From Puffinus mauretanicus (taxonomy: Eukaryota > Chordata > Aves > Procellariiformes > Procellariidae): a DNA stretch of 64,000 nt. The stretch covers positions 147,001 to 211,000 of the forward strand of contig JAJKFH010001815.1 of NCBI GenBank assembly GCA_023333565.1. The letters are read 5' to 3'. Numbering within the stretch: position 1 is the stretch's first letter; each line of letters starts with the position of its first letter. Made by a program: the position numbers and the translations under genes. The notes under the pieces are model-generated. The model was not told where the DNA came from. It did no database searches and worked only from the letters and a program-made list of their open reading frames with translations. This document shows positions 1-11,529 of this stretch, one piece after another.

Positions 1-653
1 AACCAAAATACTTAGTTGCAAACCTTGAAATCAATGTGATTAAAAAGAGAAACTTTATAATCAACTTGTTTTCATCTTGGTTAAGAGGAAATCAATCAAA
101 TTTCATCTTGATATAAAAGCAGTAAAATACATACTTCTGTGAAAACAGAATGAAGATTTTGGATAACCATATAACGGATTATCAGACCTCTTCAATGCAT
201 GTATGTATGCACGTCTTTAAGAAGAGAGAAAGAAAGAAACAAACAAAACCCCTACTTGACAGTAAGCTGTGCCTGAAAGTTGAGTTTAATTTTTCGGTGT
301 AGGTAGAGCTGGTAGGATTCACAACAAATTGTGTTTTCTTACAAAGTGAAAAAAGGAGTACCATGAATTATAATCAATAAATGTTTTCTAAATCCTAGCT
401 GCATTTGTTGGGAGATATTCAGGTGTTTGGTACAGTGGCAGTGTTGAGTAAATGACCTGAAAGGCAGAAAATAGTACACTTTCGTGGCTGTAATCAGGAT
501 TCAGCTCTTAAATTTGAAAGTGGGAGCCAGGAAACCTGACCACTCTAGCTGGCATGCATACAATTCTTCCATACTTTCTAGGGCTGGATGCCCCAGTTAA
601 ATAACCTTCAGGCACTGCTACTGCTGCCTCATGAAAACTGTGTTATTGGTTTC
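1..653. other. unique AT-rich host sequence
   Basis: No recognisable repeat or gene is visible on either strand. Reading frames are short and show no domain signature. It ends at the 5-bp target duplication GTTTC of the LTR that follows. Confidence 0.5.
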
Positions 654-1230
654 TGTCGTGGTTTAACCTGGCAGGCAGCCAAATACCACGCAGCCGCTCA
701 CTCACTCCCCCCCCCTCAGCAAGACGGGGAGAGAATCAGAAGGGTAAGAGTGAGAAAAACTCATGGGTTGAGATAAAGACAGTTTAATAGGGAAAGCAAA
801 AGCCACTCACGCAAGCAAAGCAAAACAAGGAATTCATTCACTACTTCCCATCGGCAGGCAGGTGTTCAGCCATCACCAGGAAAGCAGGGCTCCATCACGC
901 GTAACGGTTACTTGGGAAGACAAATGCCATCACTCCGAACGCCCCCCCTCCTTCTTCTTCACCCAGCCTTATATGCTGAGCATGACGTCATATTGTATGG
1001 AATAGCTCATTGGCCAGCTGGGCCAGCCGCCGTGGCCACGCTCCCTCCCAGCTCCCTACACATCTGGCAGGGCATGGGAAGATGAAAAGTCCTTGACTAG
1101 CGTAAAAAATACCTAGCAACAACCAAAACATCAGTGTGTCATCAACATTATTCTCATACTACATCCAAAACACAGCACTATACCAGTTAATAGGAAGAAA
1201 ATCAACTCCATCCCAGCCAAAACCAGGACA
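654..1230 (-). mobile_element. solo LTR, avian ERVL-like family (copy 1)
   Basis: On the plus strand it begins TGTCGTGGTTTAACC and ends AAACCAGGACA, the reverse of the usual TGTCCTGG...AACCACGACA ends, so the LTR lies on the minus strand. A perfect 5-bp target duplication, GTTTC, flanks it at 649-653 and 1231-1235. A 5-bp duplication fits class III (ERVL-like) elements; the class assignment is inference. It keeps a perfect TGACGTCA (983-990) beside a TATATAAG-like box (968-975 region), which would be its promoter. No internal retroviral sequence adjoins it, so it is a recombined solo LTR. Five related copies occur in this window. Confidence 0.9.
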
Positions 1231-1361
1231 GTTTCACTGGCCATCTTAGCTATGGTCAAACTAGAAAAAACATTTGAAACTTTGGAAAGTAACTGCAGAG
1301 GCTGAAGGATAGGTGGAGGTAAATTTGGGAAAGCTTTAAAAAATGTCAAAAATCACATTTG

Positions 1362-1410
1362 GATGAACCCAAAATCTAATGAACCCAAACCCCAATGAAC
1401 CCAAACCCCA
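1362..1410. repeat. 16-17 bp tandem repeat, three units
   Basis: The unit ATGAACCCAAACCCCA occurs twice exactly and once in a diverged form just upstream. Confidence 0.8.
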
Positions 1411-1550
1411 CTCTTCATCCAGCTGGATTTCGTAGTTGTGTGCAGGTTCTTTGAATGCCTTTGGCAGGGCATAGCAACAGCTTTGAGTAAATGAGCTATG
1501 GGATTTATAATTTACTAGAGCAAGAGTTTCCTACCAGATACCCTAAGAAA

Positions 1551-1579
1551 CCCCTAGGGGATCCCTGAGGAATCCTCAG
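1551..1579. repeat. two adjacent short palindromes
   Basis: CCCCTAGGGG at 1551-1560 is a perfect 10-bp palindrome. At 1565-1579 CTGAGGA and TCCTCAG form a second inverted repeat around one base. Function is unknown. Confidence 0.6.
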
Positions 1580-2012
1580 CATTCCCTAAACCATGGTTAC
1601 ATTTCACCAGGTTCTGGATACAGCTGATCCCAAAAGCATTTACAGAAGCACAGAAGCACAAGGTCTGTAGGCTGTCCCAATTGGTCTCAAAAGAGCAGCC
1701 CTTTGCAAATTATTTTTTGGCTGAGGCCAAGTGACCCCTGATTTAAGCACAAGTAATAGTCACTGTGTCAACGTTGACATAAAAATTACCAGACAGAATA
1801 AACAATTGCTGCACATAGTGGTAAAATGTTGAAAAGGAAGCAGAAATATTTAGAAGGCAGTGTGTGCTTTCATTGTTTCAAACCATTCAAACCTGTTCAG
1901 CATGACACCACATAGTCTCACGTTACCAATTGTGATCTTATTCAAGCACATTGCAAATGCTGTAGCTCTCTATTATGTGTACAAGGAACAATGTTTTCAT
2001 CAGTAATTGATA

Positions 2013-2060
2013 TGTAATATAACATAATATAACATAATATACTATACTATAACATAATAT
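2013..2060. repeat. AT-rich microsatellite, ATAACATAAT type
   Basis: Irregular repeats of ATAACATAAT and ACTAT run directly up to a CR1 3' fragment. Confidence 0.8.
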
Positions 2061-2062
2061 AG

Positions 2063-2141
2063 TCCCTCCTCATTGCAGGACGGTTGTACTAGATGACCTT
2101 TAAAGGTCCCTTCCAATCCAAACCATTCTATGATTCTATGA
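2063..2141 (+). mobile_element. CR1 LINE, 3'-terminal fragment
   Basis: The stretch reads like the CR1 3' UTR: a segment like GACCTTTAAAGGTCCCTTCC followed by ATTCTATGATTCTATG, the terminal 8-mer repeat of avian CR1. Only the last 80 bp or so are present, a 5' truncation typical of CR1 insertions. Confidence 0.9.
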
Positions 2142-5100
2142 CAATAAATATATCAGAATATAATGCCCCCTCATCCCCAAGGTACCTAAGGTATCTTTCT
2201 ACATTCCTAGTTGATGTGTAGAAAGACAACGACAGCCCACTGGAAAAAGTAAAAAACTTGTAGTGTATGTGTCTCTGTTCTCTGCAGACAGTTTTTGATG
2301 TTGTAAAATCAAAAGCTGCATTCCAACAGGCCATGACTTCCTGAAGTTTTAGTCCACAATCTCTAAATCAGATGTTGGCCCAGTCCAAAAGGAAATGAAA
2401 GTGTACTACACGCATTGATGATACTCGTATGTCACAGATCTAGGTCCTTACTGTATTAAATTATTTCTTAAAATATTTGATTCTGATATTTCACACATTT
2501 GAAAGGTTGTCTTGACTTCTGTGGAATATGTCTGGATAATAATTTAATGGATTGAAAGTTAAAGTTGCAAAAATAAGGTCTATCACTTTGATTTTCTTGT
2601 TTCCACCTACAGTTTTATAGATTTGTATAGTTAATTTTGATATTTATGCTGTATGTTTCCTTACCATAAGGAAAAAATGGCTTGGTTTATTGATAGTTAG
2701 TCAGCAGTATAAGAAATGTAGAAGCTAAGGCATGTATGAAGTGTCAAAAGTGAACAAGTAATAGGAAAGTATTTTTAAAAAAAGATCATAATTTTATTGA
2801 AATTCAGGTATTTCTGCAGTTTAAAAATATTTTCCTTTGATCTATTATTATTTAGAGACATATTGAGTTTTTAAATCAGTTCAAGTAATACTCTACAGCT
2901 GAAAATGTTCACTAGCTTCGTACTTCACTAACAGTATATAGTAACTGTGGTCTTATTAATAAGTAATGAAGGAGGATGTCTCCTGGTTTAAGTTTTGCTG
3001 GTGTTTTTTTTAAATTTGGTAACTAGTTGTGGATTTTTTTTTTCTTTTTTTCATAATTATGATGGCTTTTAAAGAAAAAGGTGGATTTCACATCAAGGTG
3101 AAATTCTACCTCTTGTGAGGGTTCTAACAAGGCCCTGTAACATTTGTTCAAATATGGTATATGGAAACTGTGTTGAATGTCATACAGAAATCTGAATAGA
3201 TTTAAAGCTTTCAGCACATCTATGAGATCTGAACTGATCATAAAGGTTTCAATTCAATACATTTGAATATTAATACTTAGGCAAATCAGGAATAAACTAG
3301 AGTAGGAGTAGTCTTAGTAGTCTCAACATATGTCTGAGAAATTTCTTGCCCTTTCAGACTAAGAGCTAGACTAGAGACTAGAAGCCAAGACTGAAACTTT
3401 AATGATCTTTCATGGTTTGAGAGACAAATATACACCCAAATACATTCTCTTGTTTCTGTGGAACATGGTGAATTTTACCTTAAGTAGTTAAGACAAAAAG
3501 AACATTTTAATATGATGTCAAAAAAACTAAAAAAGTTTTTAATTCTCTCTTAAAGCAATTGTTTTGTCTTTTCAAATTCTGATTAGTTTTTAAGCAACTG
3601 CAATTTTTTATTTCCTTTCCCTTTATTCTGTGGTTCTCTGATCTCCTTTGACATGGACCAGAGAAACGTTGCTACTGTTATTTTGCCAGTTGACATGTCA
3701 ACCTCCAGTGAAACTATCTCATAATATTAAAATATGCTAAATGTTGATATGCTTAATAAGAAAAGAAGAATAACTGTACAGACTTGGACTTCCTAGGCTG
3801 AAAACTCACTTCTAACAGCTACCGGTAGGATACATTCAGGGACAGAACACAGGCAAGACTCTAACAGTGTCTCCCCATCTTCTGGGCTCCCGAACTCTGA
3901 AACTGATGGGCATCCTGAATAGCAGGATGTGTCTTTCTATTCAATAACTCTTGATGAACATTTCTTCTATCAGTTTGTTTGACTGAAGTTATTTAAACTA
4001 CAGCTTAATTTCACTAAAAAGAGAATTATATTATAAAAAAGACACTGGGAAACACAGAAGATATGTCTGTCTCCACACAAGACTAATCTATACATTTCCA
4101 TTGGTTTTGTCTCTTGATTAGTGTACTATGTTAAAAGAACAAAAATATCTATTTTCAGACTCTCAGCTGGCATGAGGTAATGTAATTCTAGTGATGTCAA
4201 TGGTTTATAGCTTCTCCTTTTAGTAAGAAATTTATGTACGTTAGATCTTGCTCTTTATTCTTTTACACATACAGGATTTTTTTGTGTGTGTGTTTTTTCT
4301 TCCTGTTGTGAAAGATCTACTTTAAATGCCTACCCATTTAGTTAAAACATATTCATATATTCTAAGTGTCATTTGTAATGATCAGCATTTCACATTTTTA
4401 CAACACTTTCACTTCATCCTTAAGTAGGTCTTTTGACTCAAACCCAGAAACAGCCAGCCTGAAACTCTAAAGAAAGCGAGGATATTTACAATAACTTAAT
4501 TTTTTTTGAAGCTCGAGATGAACTAGATCTATCAAATAAAACTCTCATTTGGATCTCTTTCTTTGTATATCACTCTGCTCTAAAGTTTTGGATGGTCAGT
4601 TATAGGAGTGTTGAAGCACCAACACTTAAACTACCAAAACATATTTATTGAATAGGGAATATTTAGAAAAATATAACTTGTGTTAGTGAAGTTCAGTATA
4701 GCTTTTTCTGATGATGTCGAGTGCAAAGTAACTGTGACTAAGGTACGTATAGTAGAGGAAGCCATCTTGTATGCAATGGCAATACCAGGACTCAGGCAAT
4801 ATCAGGACTCTCCTTGCATTAAAATATGAAAATGTACTTTCTTATCAAGGCCTATCTTATACATGATTGAATAATTGTACTTATGTCAGAACATGTGGTT
4901 TGCTGATCTATTTGTATTTGAGTCTGGTGCTCCTTGCTTTTTTTCTCTACCTAATGCCCATATATGTATGGGGAAGGCTTGCTTTAATATTTTCCCTTAA
5001 CAGCCCCTTCGAGTGATGTTGTTCCATCATGACTTAGCAAAAAATAATTCCTTTACCCAGTTGATTTGACTTGTTGTCAAAAATAGTTTTTACAATAGCA

Positions 5101-7353
5101 TTTTGATTCAAGAATAATAAATACAGGTATCCAAGAAAGAACTCAATATGAAACAATATGCAAACAACAACTTTGACAGTCTTGAGTTCTGATTAAGTTT
5201 GTTTTCTAGAAGTTTACTGTGCCTCTATCTTTTCTTATTAATTTTCTCCCTTATTTTAGCAGGCAGTTTGTTACCCATTGCTTTAATGAAGAGGCTCCAT
5301 CAAGATTTTATAGAGAAAAAGATGTACAAAATTAATTTACATACATACATCAAAAAGATTCTTTTTAAATGAACCTGTAAATGTTCATTTTCAACTTTAT
5401 ATTTAAAAATTCCTTTTTAATGTATGCTGAAATCCACAGAGATTTCAATGACTGAATAAAAAACCATTCACCACACCATAATTTTTCAGTCTCACATGAC
5501 AGCATTTTTGTTTGTTCATATGCTTTTAGTCGCATACTTCATAAAGTAAAACCTTTAAAAATGCATTATTTGCAAGGAAAATCTTCAGAGATGGCTAGTC
5601 TCAACTACGGTTAATCTTACTGGTCTGATGATATACAACAGACCTCATTAAATTTGTTTTATTTTTCTTTAAATAAGAAGACAAAGATTTGACTGAAGCT
5701 ATTCAAATTTGAACTAGATGATGGTTTGGGCTTATATTGTTAGTGTTATGTAGCTTGAGGATGCAGAATCTCATCCTGTGATATATAATCTCATAGCCCA
5801 AGAGAGACATTTGTTGGAAAATTTCTGTACCTAAAACACATTCATTTTTCTGAAAAAAAACATGTGATCTGCATACATAAATCATGAATGTGGAATTACT
5901 TTAATGGTTCTTATGAGGAGGTACATGAAATAGATGTGATCTGTCGTGTTTGGGCTTTTTAAAGATGTTTTTCTTTTTCCAGGACTTTTTATGTGTATTC
6001 TTATTGAAATGGCTTTATTATCTGAGGTTTGTTTATGAAGATATGCTTTAAGGAAGTTGTGGGAATTTGCAAAGTTTATTATGGGATGTTTAGAGGAAGA
6101 GTGGAAGGCAAGGAAAGAAAAGAATCAAGGTAGATCAGAGAGAAACCAGAGTGGAAAAATTGAGAGGGATGGGGATGCTGGTCAGAACATTTTAAGTCCA
6201 AGCCCCAGGTCTGATCACCATCTCTCTTCTACCTTCTTGTTAAATTCTATTCCTGGGTATTTTTATGTGTTCTCTAGTGCGTGAGAGTGCATGTGTGTGT
6301 GCATGTATGTATATGTGAAATTGCTAGAGAACTTCCAGTAGAACCGCTGAAGAGTAAGGATGAGAGGTCAGGAGATCAGCAACTAGAGGAACTGGGATCT
6401 GGGGTCCACTCCTGGATAAACCAAGTGTCTAGGGACAGCTACTGGAGCGGTCCATGTGCATGAACTTCTATCCTGGTTAACCAAACAAAAGGAACAGGGA
6501 AGTCTATGCTGTTCATTTCTGTGTGACTGTTGTTTGCATTCACATGGGTTTTAGAGATCACCAAAGCCATTTGTAGTGGAGGAGGGAAGAAAACTCTGCT
6601 GAGTCCCCAGGCAAGCTTATGAAAGGCACAACCATGAAAGGGAAGCCAGCTTCCCTAACAATCACCTCTACTTTATAAAAAAACTTGTGAAAAAACTTAC
6701 AAAATCTATACTTGAAATGTTCTTTATGCCTCGTTATAATCAAAGGGTTTGTTTATGAAGGAAAACCTGTATGCCAAAGGCAACAGAGACATAACCAGCT
6801 ATGCAATTAAATATGAAACTTTACAAAGCTTACATCTTAGCACAAAATTTTTTTTCAGTATGCTTGATGAAATTCTTATAATGCAAAAATGTTTCATATA
6901 AAAGTTGATTCATGCAAAAATGCTTCATGAAAACCCAAAGACAAAACTGTGTGTATACAACCCTGGATTAATGTCTGGAAATAAGGTGAATCCAGCAAAA
7001 TCCTACTTGCTGCCAAGGTGCATGTCTTCTTGGTTCTCTCTTACAATGTTTCCTCTGTAGAATCAGGAATATCTTATTGTTTGTTCTTTTTTGCTTCTAA
7101 TAGTTTGACAAGGTATTATATAAACTGTAAAAGATCCCTTCATTTCATATTTTTCCATTTGAATTTAGTGCCTGAGCTATAAGCTTGTTATCACTTCTAC
7201 TTGTGGAAGAGACAAAAAGCCCTTTCAGACCAAGCTCTTGATTTACTTATCATTCTGCCCTTCTCTGCTTTAACATATTCAGACATTTCTTTAGAGTAGC
7301 ATAACAAAATATGATTATATTAATCACTGGATTTTTGTTGTGTGATGTAGCTG
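2142..7353. other. long unique host stretch, no gene seen
   Basis: About 5.2 kb of AT-rich sequence. All open frames are under 80 codons, without domains or convincing splice-site context. It holds a short TG-rich microsatellite around 6277-6317. No transposon was recognised, though old diverged copies could be missed by eye. Confidence 0.45.
6277..6317 (+). repeat. TG/ATG-rich microsatellite
   Basis: Imperfect alternating TG, GCATGTG and TATG units. Confidence 0.7.
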
Positions 7354-8476
7354 TGTAGTGGCTTGACCCTGACCAGCAACCTAGCACTCACCAGCCACTC
7401 ACTCACCCCATCCCCAGAGCAGGATGAGGGGGAGAATCAGAAAAGCAAAACCGTGAAAAACTCGTGGGTCAAGATAAAAACAGTTTAATAAGTGAAGAAA
7501 AAAACTGGAAAGAAAACCAATTGATGCAGGAGCAATCACTTACCACCTCCCACCAGCAGACTGATGCCCAGCCAGTCTCCAAGCAATGGATACTTTGGAA
7601 AGACACCTCCCTCCAGTTTTATTGCTGAACATGATGTTAGATGGTATGGAATGTCCCTTTGATCAGTTTAGGTCCGCTGTCCCACCTGTGGCACTTCGTT
7701 CTTGCCCAGCCCCAGCCTACTCGCTATGGAGGCAGAGTGAGAAACAGAGAAGGTCTTTATCCTGTGCAAGCACTGTTCAGCAACAGCCAAAACATTCGCA
7801 TGTTATCAACACTGTTTTAGTCACAAATGTACACACTACCATACAGGCTGCTATGAAAAGAAGTGTGGCCAGCAGGTTGAGGGAGGTGATTCTCCCCCTC
7901 TATTCTGCTCTCATGAGACCCCACCTAGAGTACTACATTCAGCTCTGGGGCCCCCAGCATAAGAAAGGTATGGACCTGCTCAGGCGAGTCCGTGAAGACG
8001 ATCAAGGAGTTGGAGCATCTCTTGTATGAGGACAGGCTGAGACAATTGGGGTTGTTTAGCCTAGAGAAGAGAAAACTCCAGGGAGACCTTATAGCAGCCT
8101 TCCAGTACTTAAAGGAGGTTTGCAGGAAAGGTGGGGAGGGACTTTTTATCAGGGAGTGTAGTGATAGGATGAGGAGTAACAGTTTTAAACTGAAAGAGGG
8201 TAGATTTAGATTAGATATAAGGAAGACATTCCTTACTGTGAGGGTGGTGAGGCACTGGAACAGGTTGCCCAGAGAAGTTGTGGGTGCTCCCTCCCTGGAA
8301 GTGTTCAAGGCCAAGCTGGATGAGGCATTGATCAACCTGATCTAGTGGAAGGTGTTCCTGTGCATGGCAGGGACGTTGGAACTAGATGGTCTTTAAGGTC
8401 CCTTCCAACTCAAACCATTCTATGATTCTATGATTCTATGAGGAAAATTAACTCCATTCCAGCCAGATCCAGTACA
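7354..8476 (-). mobile_element. solo LTR, ERVL-like family (copy 2), split by a CR1
   Basis: It begins TGTAGTGGCTTGACCC and its family-typical end (GGAAAATTAACTCCATTCC ... AGTACA) resumes at about 8442, after a CR1 insertion. A perfect 5-bp duplication AGCTG (7349-7353 and 8477-8481) encloses the whole interrupted unit, which shows that both halves are one element. The copy is more diverged than the others: the CRE-like site has decayed to TGATGTTA. It resembles the truncated copy at 38120-38490. Confidence 0.88.
7854..8441 (+). mobile_element. CR1 LINE, 5'-truncated, nested inside an LTR
   Basis: It starts inside the reverse transcriptase ORF (GTGTGGCCAGCAGG, as in other CR1s here), runs through the end of ORF2 and the short 3' UTR, and stops with repeated ATTCTATG units. 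The last open frame, 7992-8345, is the conserved C-terminus of CR1 ORF2, with [11 protein letters not shown] and the RLDIRKTFLT region. An upstream frame (7860-8029) is offset, so the coding part carries a frameshift. Because it interrupts the LTR, it inserted later than the LTR. Confidence 0.95.
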
Positions 8477-10841
8477 AGCTGCTAGTTCACCAGATGACTT
8501 TTGGGACAAGTTGATAGACCTCAGTCCTATAGGCCCTATTGACCCTGTAGGACTTAGGTCCACCAACTTGTTCTAAAAGCCTTTGCCTTAAGTCTAGCCC
8601 TTATTCCTCAGGCTACCTGTACTTTAAACACTCTTTTCCCCAGTGTTAGTGTGATTTGTTTAGTCTTCTACCATAGCTTACTTCTTAAAAGACCACAATA
8701 AATGTAAGGCGCAAGCTTGGCATAGAGTTTTTGAATACACTAATGTTTTTCCAATTAAGGAACAAACCCCAAGAATTTACAGACCATTAAAAACATATTT
8801 CTCAATTCTCAACATGCCTTTCTCCAGCTCCTCTTTCCCATCACAGTATCTTTATTGAAGGACAAATGGTTGTATTCAGAATAAGAGGGTTTTAATCTAT
8901 CTCATTAGAGTCCTAGACTCCCCTTTCTCCCCTTTTTCTCTATCAGCTTGAGCTACAACTCTTTATAGCACCCTACTGCTTCTGCCTGATAATTCTGTTC
9001 ACATCGTGAAATCACAGACCTCTGCCTGGTGATTTTATTGCTAAAGCCATTTCTTTCTCATGCTTCATACAACCCTGACGCTTTTTTCCTTCCCCCCGCC
9101 TTTTTTTATAGGGGCAAGTTTTTAGACTGGGATGTTGAATACAGGATGTTCTCTGTTGAATAACCCTCAATGATTAGGGCTACATTACTGCTTTGTTAGA
9201 TTTGCAGTTCCAACTGAAATTGAAAAGATATCTGAGAAGCTAAAGTTTTTTTATATATACCTAAAGACAGTCTCCCCAAAACAGCACAGCAAACTTTCAC
9301 ATGAAAATCAGCCTTTCTTTCATGGAATTTGAGTTTTCTTTCCTTAATTAAAAGGCTGTTACAAAGATTTATAGTGCTTGATCCTCACTTACCAGGCTTC
9401 CTATACATTTTATTGACAACATATATGATGCTTAAACCTTTCTAAAACTCAGGCTAAAGAGCTGAACAAAATGCAGGTATTTAAATAAAAGTCAGGTTTG
9501 GCATGTTTTAACTTTTGTAAACTAAAAAACATTCCCTCTTTTTTTTTTCCCAATAAATGGTATTATTTGGCTCTGTTTCTGTTCATGTTATTTAACTTTG
9601 AGGTGGGTTTTATGTCTTTTTCCAGGTGTAGTCCTCTACCAATAAGATGCCCAGTAAGTAAAGCTAGAAAGGTTTTGCATGAAAGCATTAAAAATATAAA
9701 AGTGGCTTGGCTTAGTGGAGTGGAGAATGATATAGGTTCAACTTTTAGAGCTATAGCTTAGTTCTATATTTTTAATAGTGACAGCATGTTCATTTCATTG
9801 AATGATGACACCCTTTTGAAAAAGTGATAAGAAGAGTCATGGAACATTTGAGTAACCACTGCTGATTTGTGGTTGCAGCTCTCGATGCCTGCAGTGTAAC
9901 TGTCAAGCATAATTACTGTATGTGCTGTTTATTACACTCAAATGATTGACCTACGTGAATCCTCCTTACCTTGAGCCCAACAAACTGCTGACTTAGTTTT
10001 AACTTCAAGTAAGTAAAACAGTGACTTTGGAGCCAGCTGAACACTGTTAGTCAAACTTGCATCAAATACATTCCCTACTTCCATTAGGACTGTCACTTGA
10101 AAGTAACTGACTGGAACATAAAATAATTGTCTTTTCTTGCTTTCTCCGCAGATTGTCCAATCACTTTTTTTTCCCCCAATAGAACGATGACAGGGTAAAT
10201 TTGCACATACTGACTCCAAAGCTATTTAAGAGCATTGAACAAAATACATTTTTGTCTGAGGAACTTTAATAAATAACATTTGAGATGTCACTGTTCATTT
10301 AAAGTGGATTTTTAAATGACTGATGACTAATTAAAGCATATTATAGTTTTTTTCAACTGCAAAGGCATCAATGTTTTCACTCCATGTAATTCATAAAAAA
10401 TTCTAATAGGGAAGAAAGAGCTGGAGAGAAGAAAAAAAAGGGAAAAAAAAGATTTCAAGTAAAGCTTTTTAAAAATATCTGAATTTCCTTGTATGACTTA
10501 GATCCGTGCTAGGACTTTCAGAAGATCTACTAAACTTTTCATACAATATGTAATGAGTGTATATGGTACATTACATAATGAATTTAGAATATAGGACATT
10601 GGAGTAGGAAAAGCTATAGTTATCCAGAAAAAGTCATCAAATTGTAAGCAATGTAAAAAGATTTGGAAACTGGAATTTTTAATTGGAAATCTGCTCTAAT
10701 TTACCCTGAATTATCAGTAAAAAAGGAAGTTAAAAATAAGTTTCGTAAGAAATAACACACTTAGAAGATTTGCAGGGCCATCAATGAATGTAAACTAGAT
10801 GGACATATGGCTGCTGACCTTGTTTTAGAAAGCTGAAGCAG
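8477..10841. other. unique host sequence, no gene seen
   Basis: AT-rich sequence with a few homopolymer runs. The longest frames (87 aa at 9498-9761 plus, 93 aa at 9938-10219 minus) have no recognisable domain and are treated as chance. Confidence 0.45.
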
Positions 10842-10903
10842 AAGGTTGACGAAGTGATCTCTCATGGTCCCATCCCCCCAGAATAATTTTGTGATTCTGT
10901 GAC
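10842..10903 (+). mobile_element. old CR1 3'-end relic
   Basis: A weak match to the CR1 terminus: GATCTCTCATGGTCCC-like sequence followed, after a gap, by TTTTGTGATTCTGTGA. Divergence from the consensus pattern suggests an old copy. Confidence 0.5.
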
Positions 10904-11495
10904 TGATGGGATCTCAGTAAAGAGACAAGGAGATATGAGTCTGACATTTTAAAGGCTTTTATTGAGAAACATGAAAAATAAATTGGAAGGAAACACTTAG
11001 AAATTAAAACACCAAAAGTGAAAGAAGAAAAATAGTAAGAGACAATCATACCATTTTAGTGTTTATACCATTTTAGTGATCATGTCTTATTTTTTGTGAT
11101 GCATTGCTATTAATGACCAAATTAATATGATCTCAGAAACTTCTCTTAACGTGAAAGTGGTTATTTATATACTACACCAAATTCTTAACAAAAAGCAGAT
11201 GTTACCTAGAGCTTCATATATTTGTCTAAGATATCAAACGATATTATTGTGGAAAGGTAAGATTCTCGTCCCTTACACAAGAAAACTAATCAAATCATCT
11301 AGGAAATGACAGGCTCAAATATAATAGATTGCAAATCCCTCCAAAATCTCTTTTCATTTGGGACAACTTCTTTCAACTCTGGAAATTAGTCCTGAGGGAA
11401 GCTTGGATAACAGTGGACTGTTTCTCTTCCACTTCTCAATCTTTCAGTATGTGCTGCAGTTTTATCTTATCTGCATTGTCTTTGATTTCCTTGGG

Positions 11496-11529
11496 GTATG
11501 TATGTATGTATTTATTTATTTATTTATTA
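11496..11529. repeat. (TATG)n(TATT)n microsatellite
   Basis: Consecutive GTAT tetramers pass into TTTA tetramers. Confidence 0.85.

Larger units (their letters stand above)
1231..2012. other. unique host sequence with small local repeats
   Basis: No gene is visible. It contains a three-unit tandem repeat and a pair of short perfect palindromes, listed separately. Confidence 0.5.
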
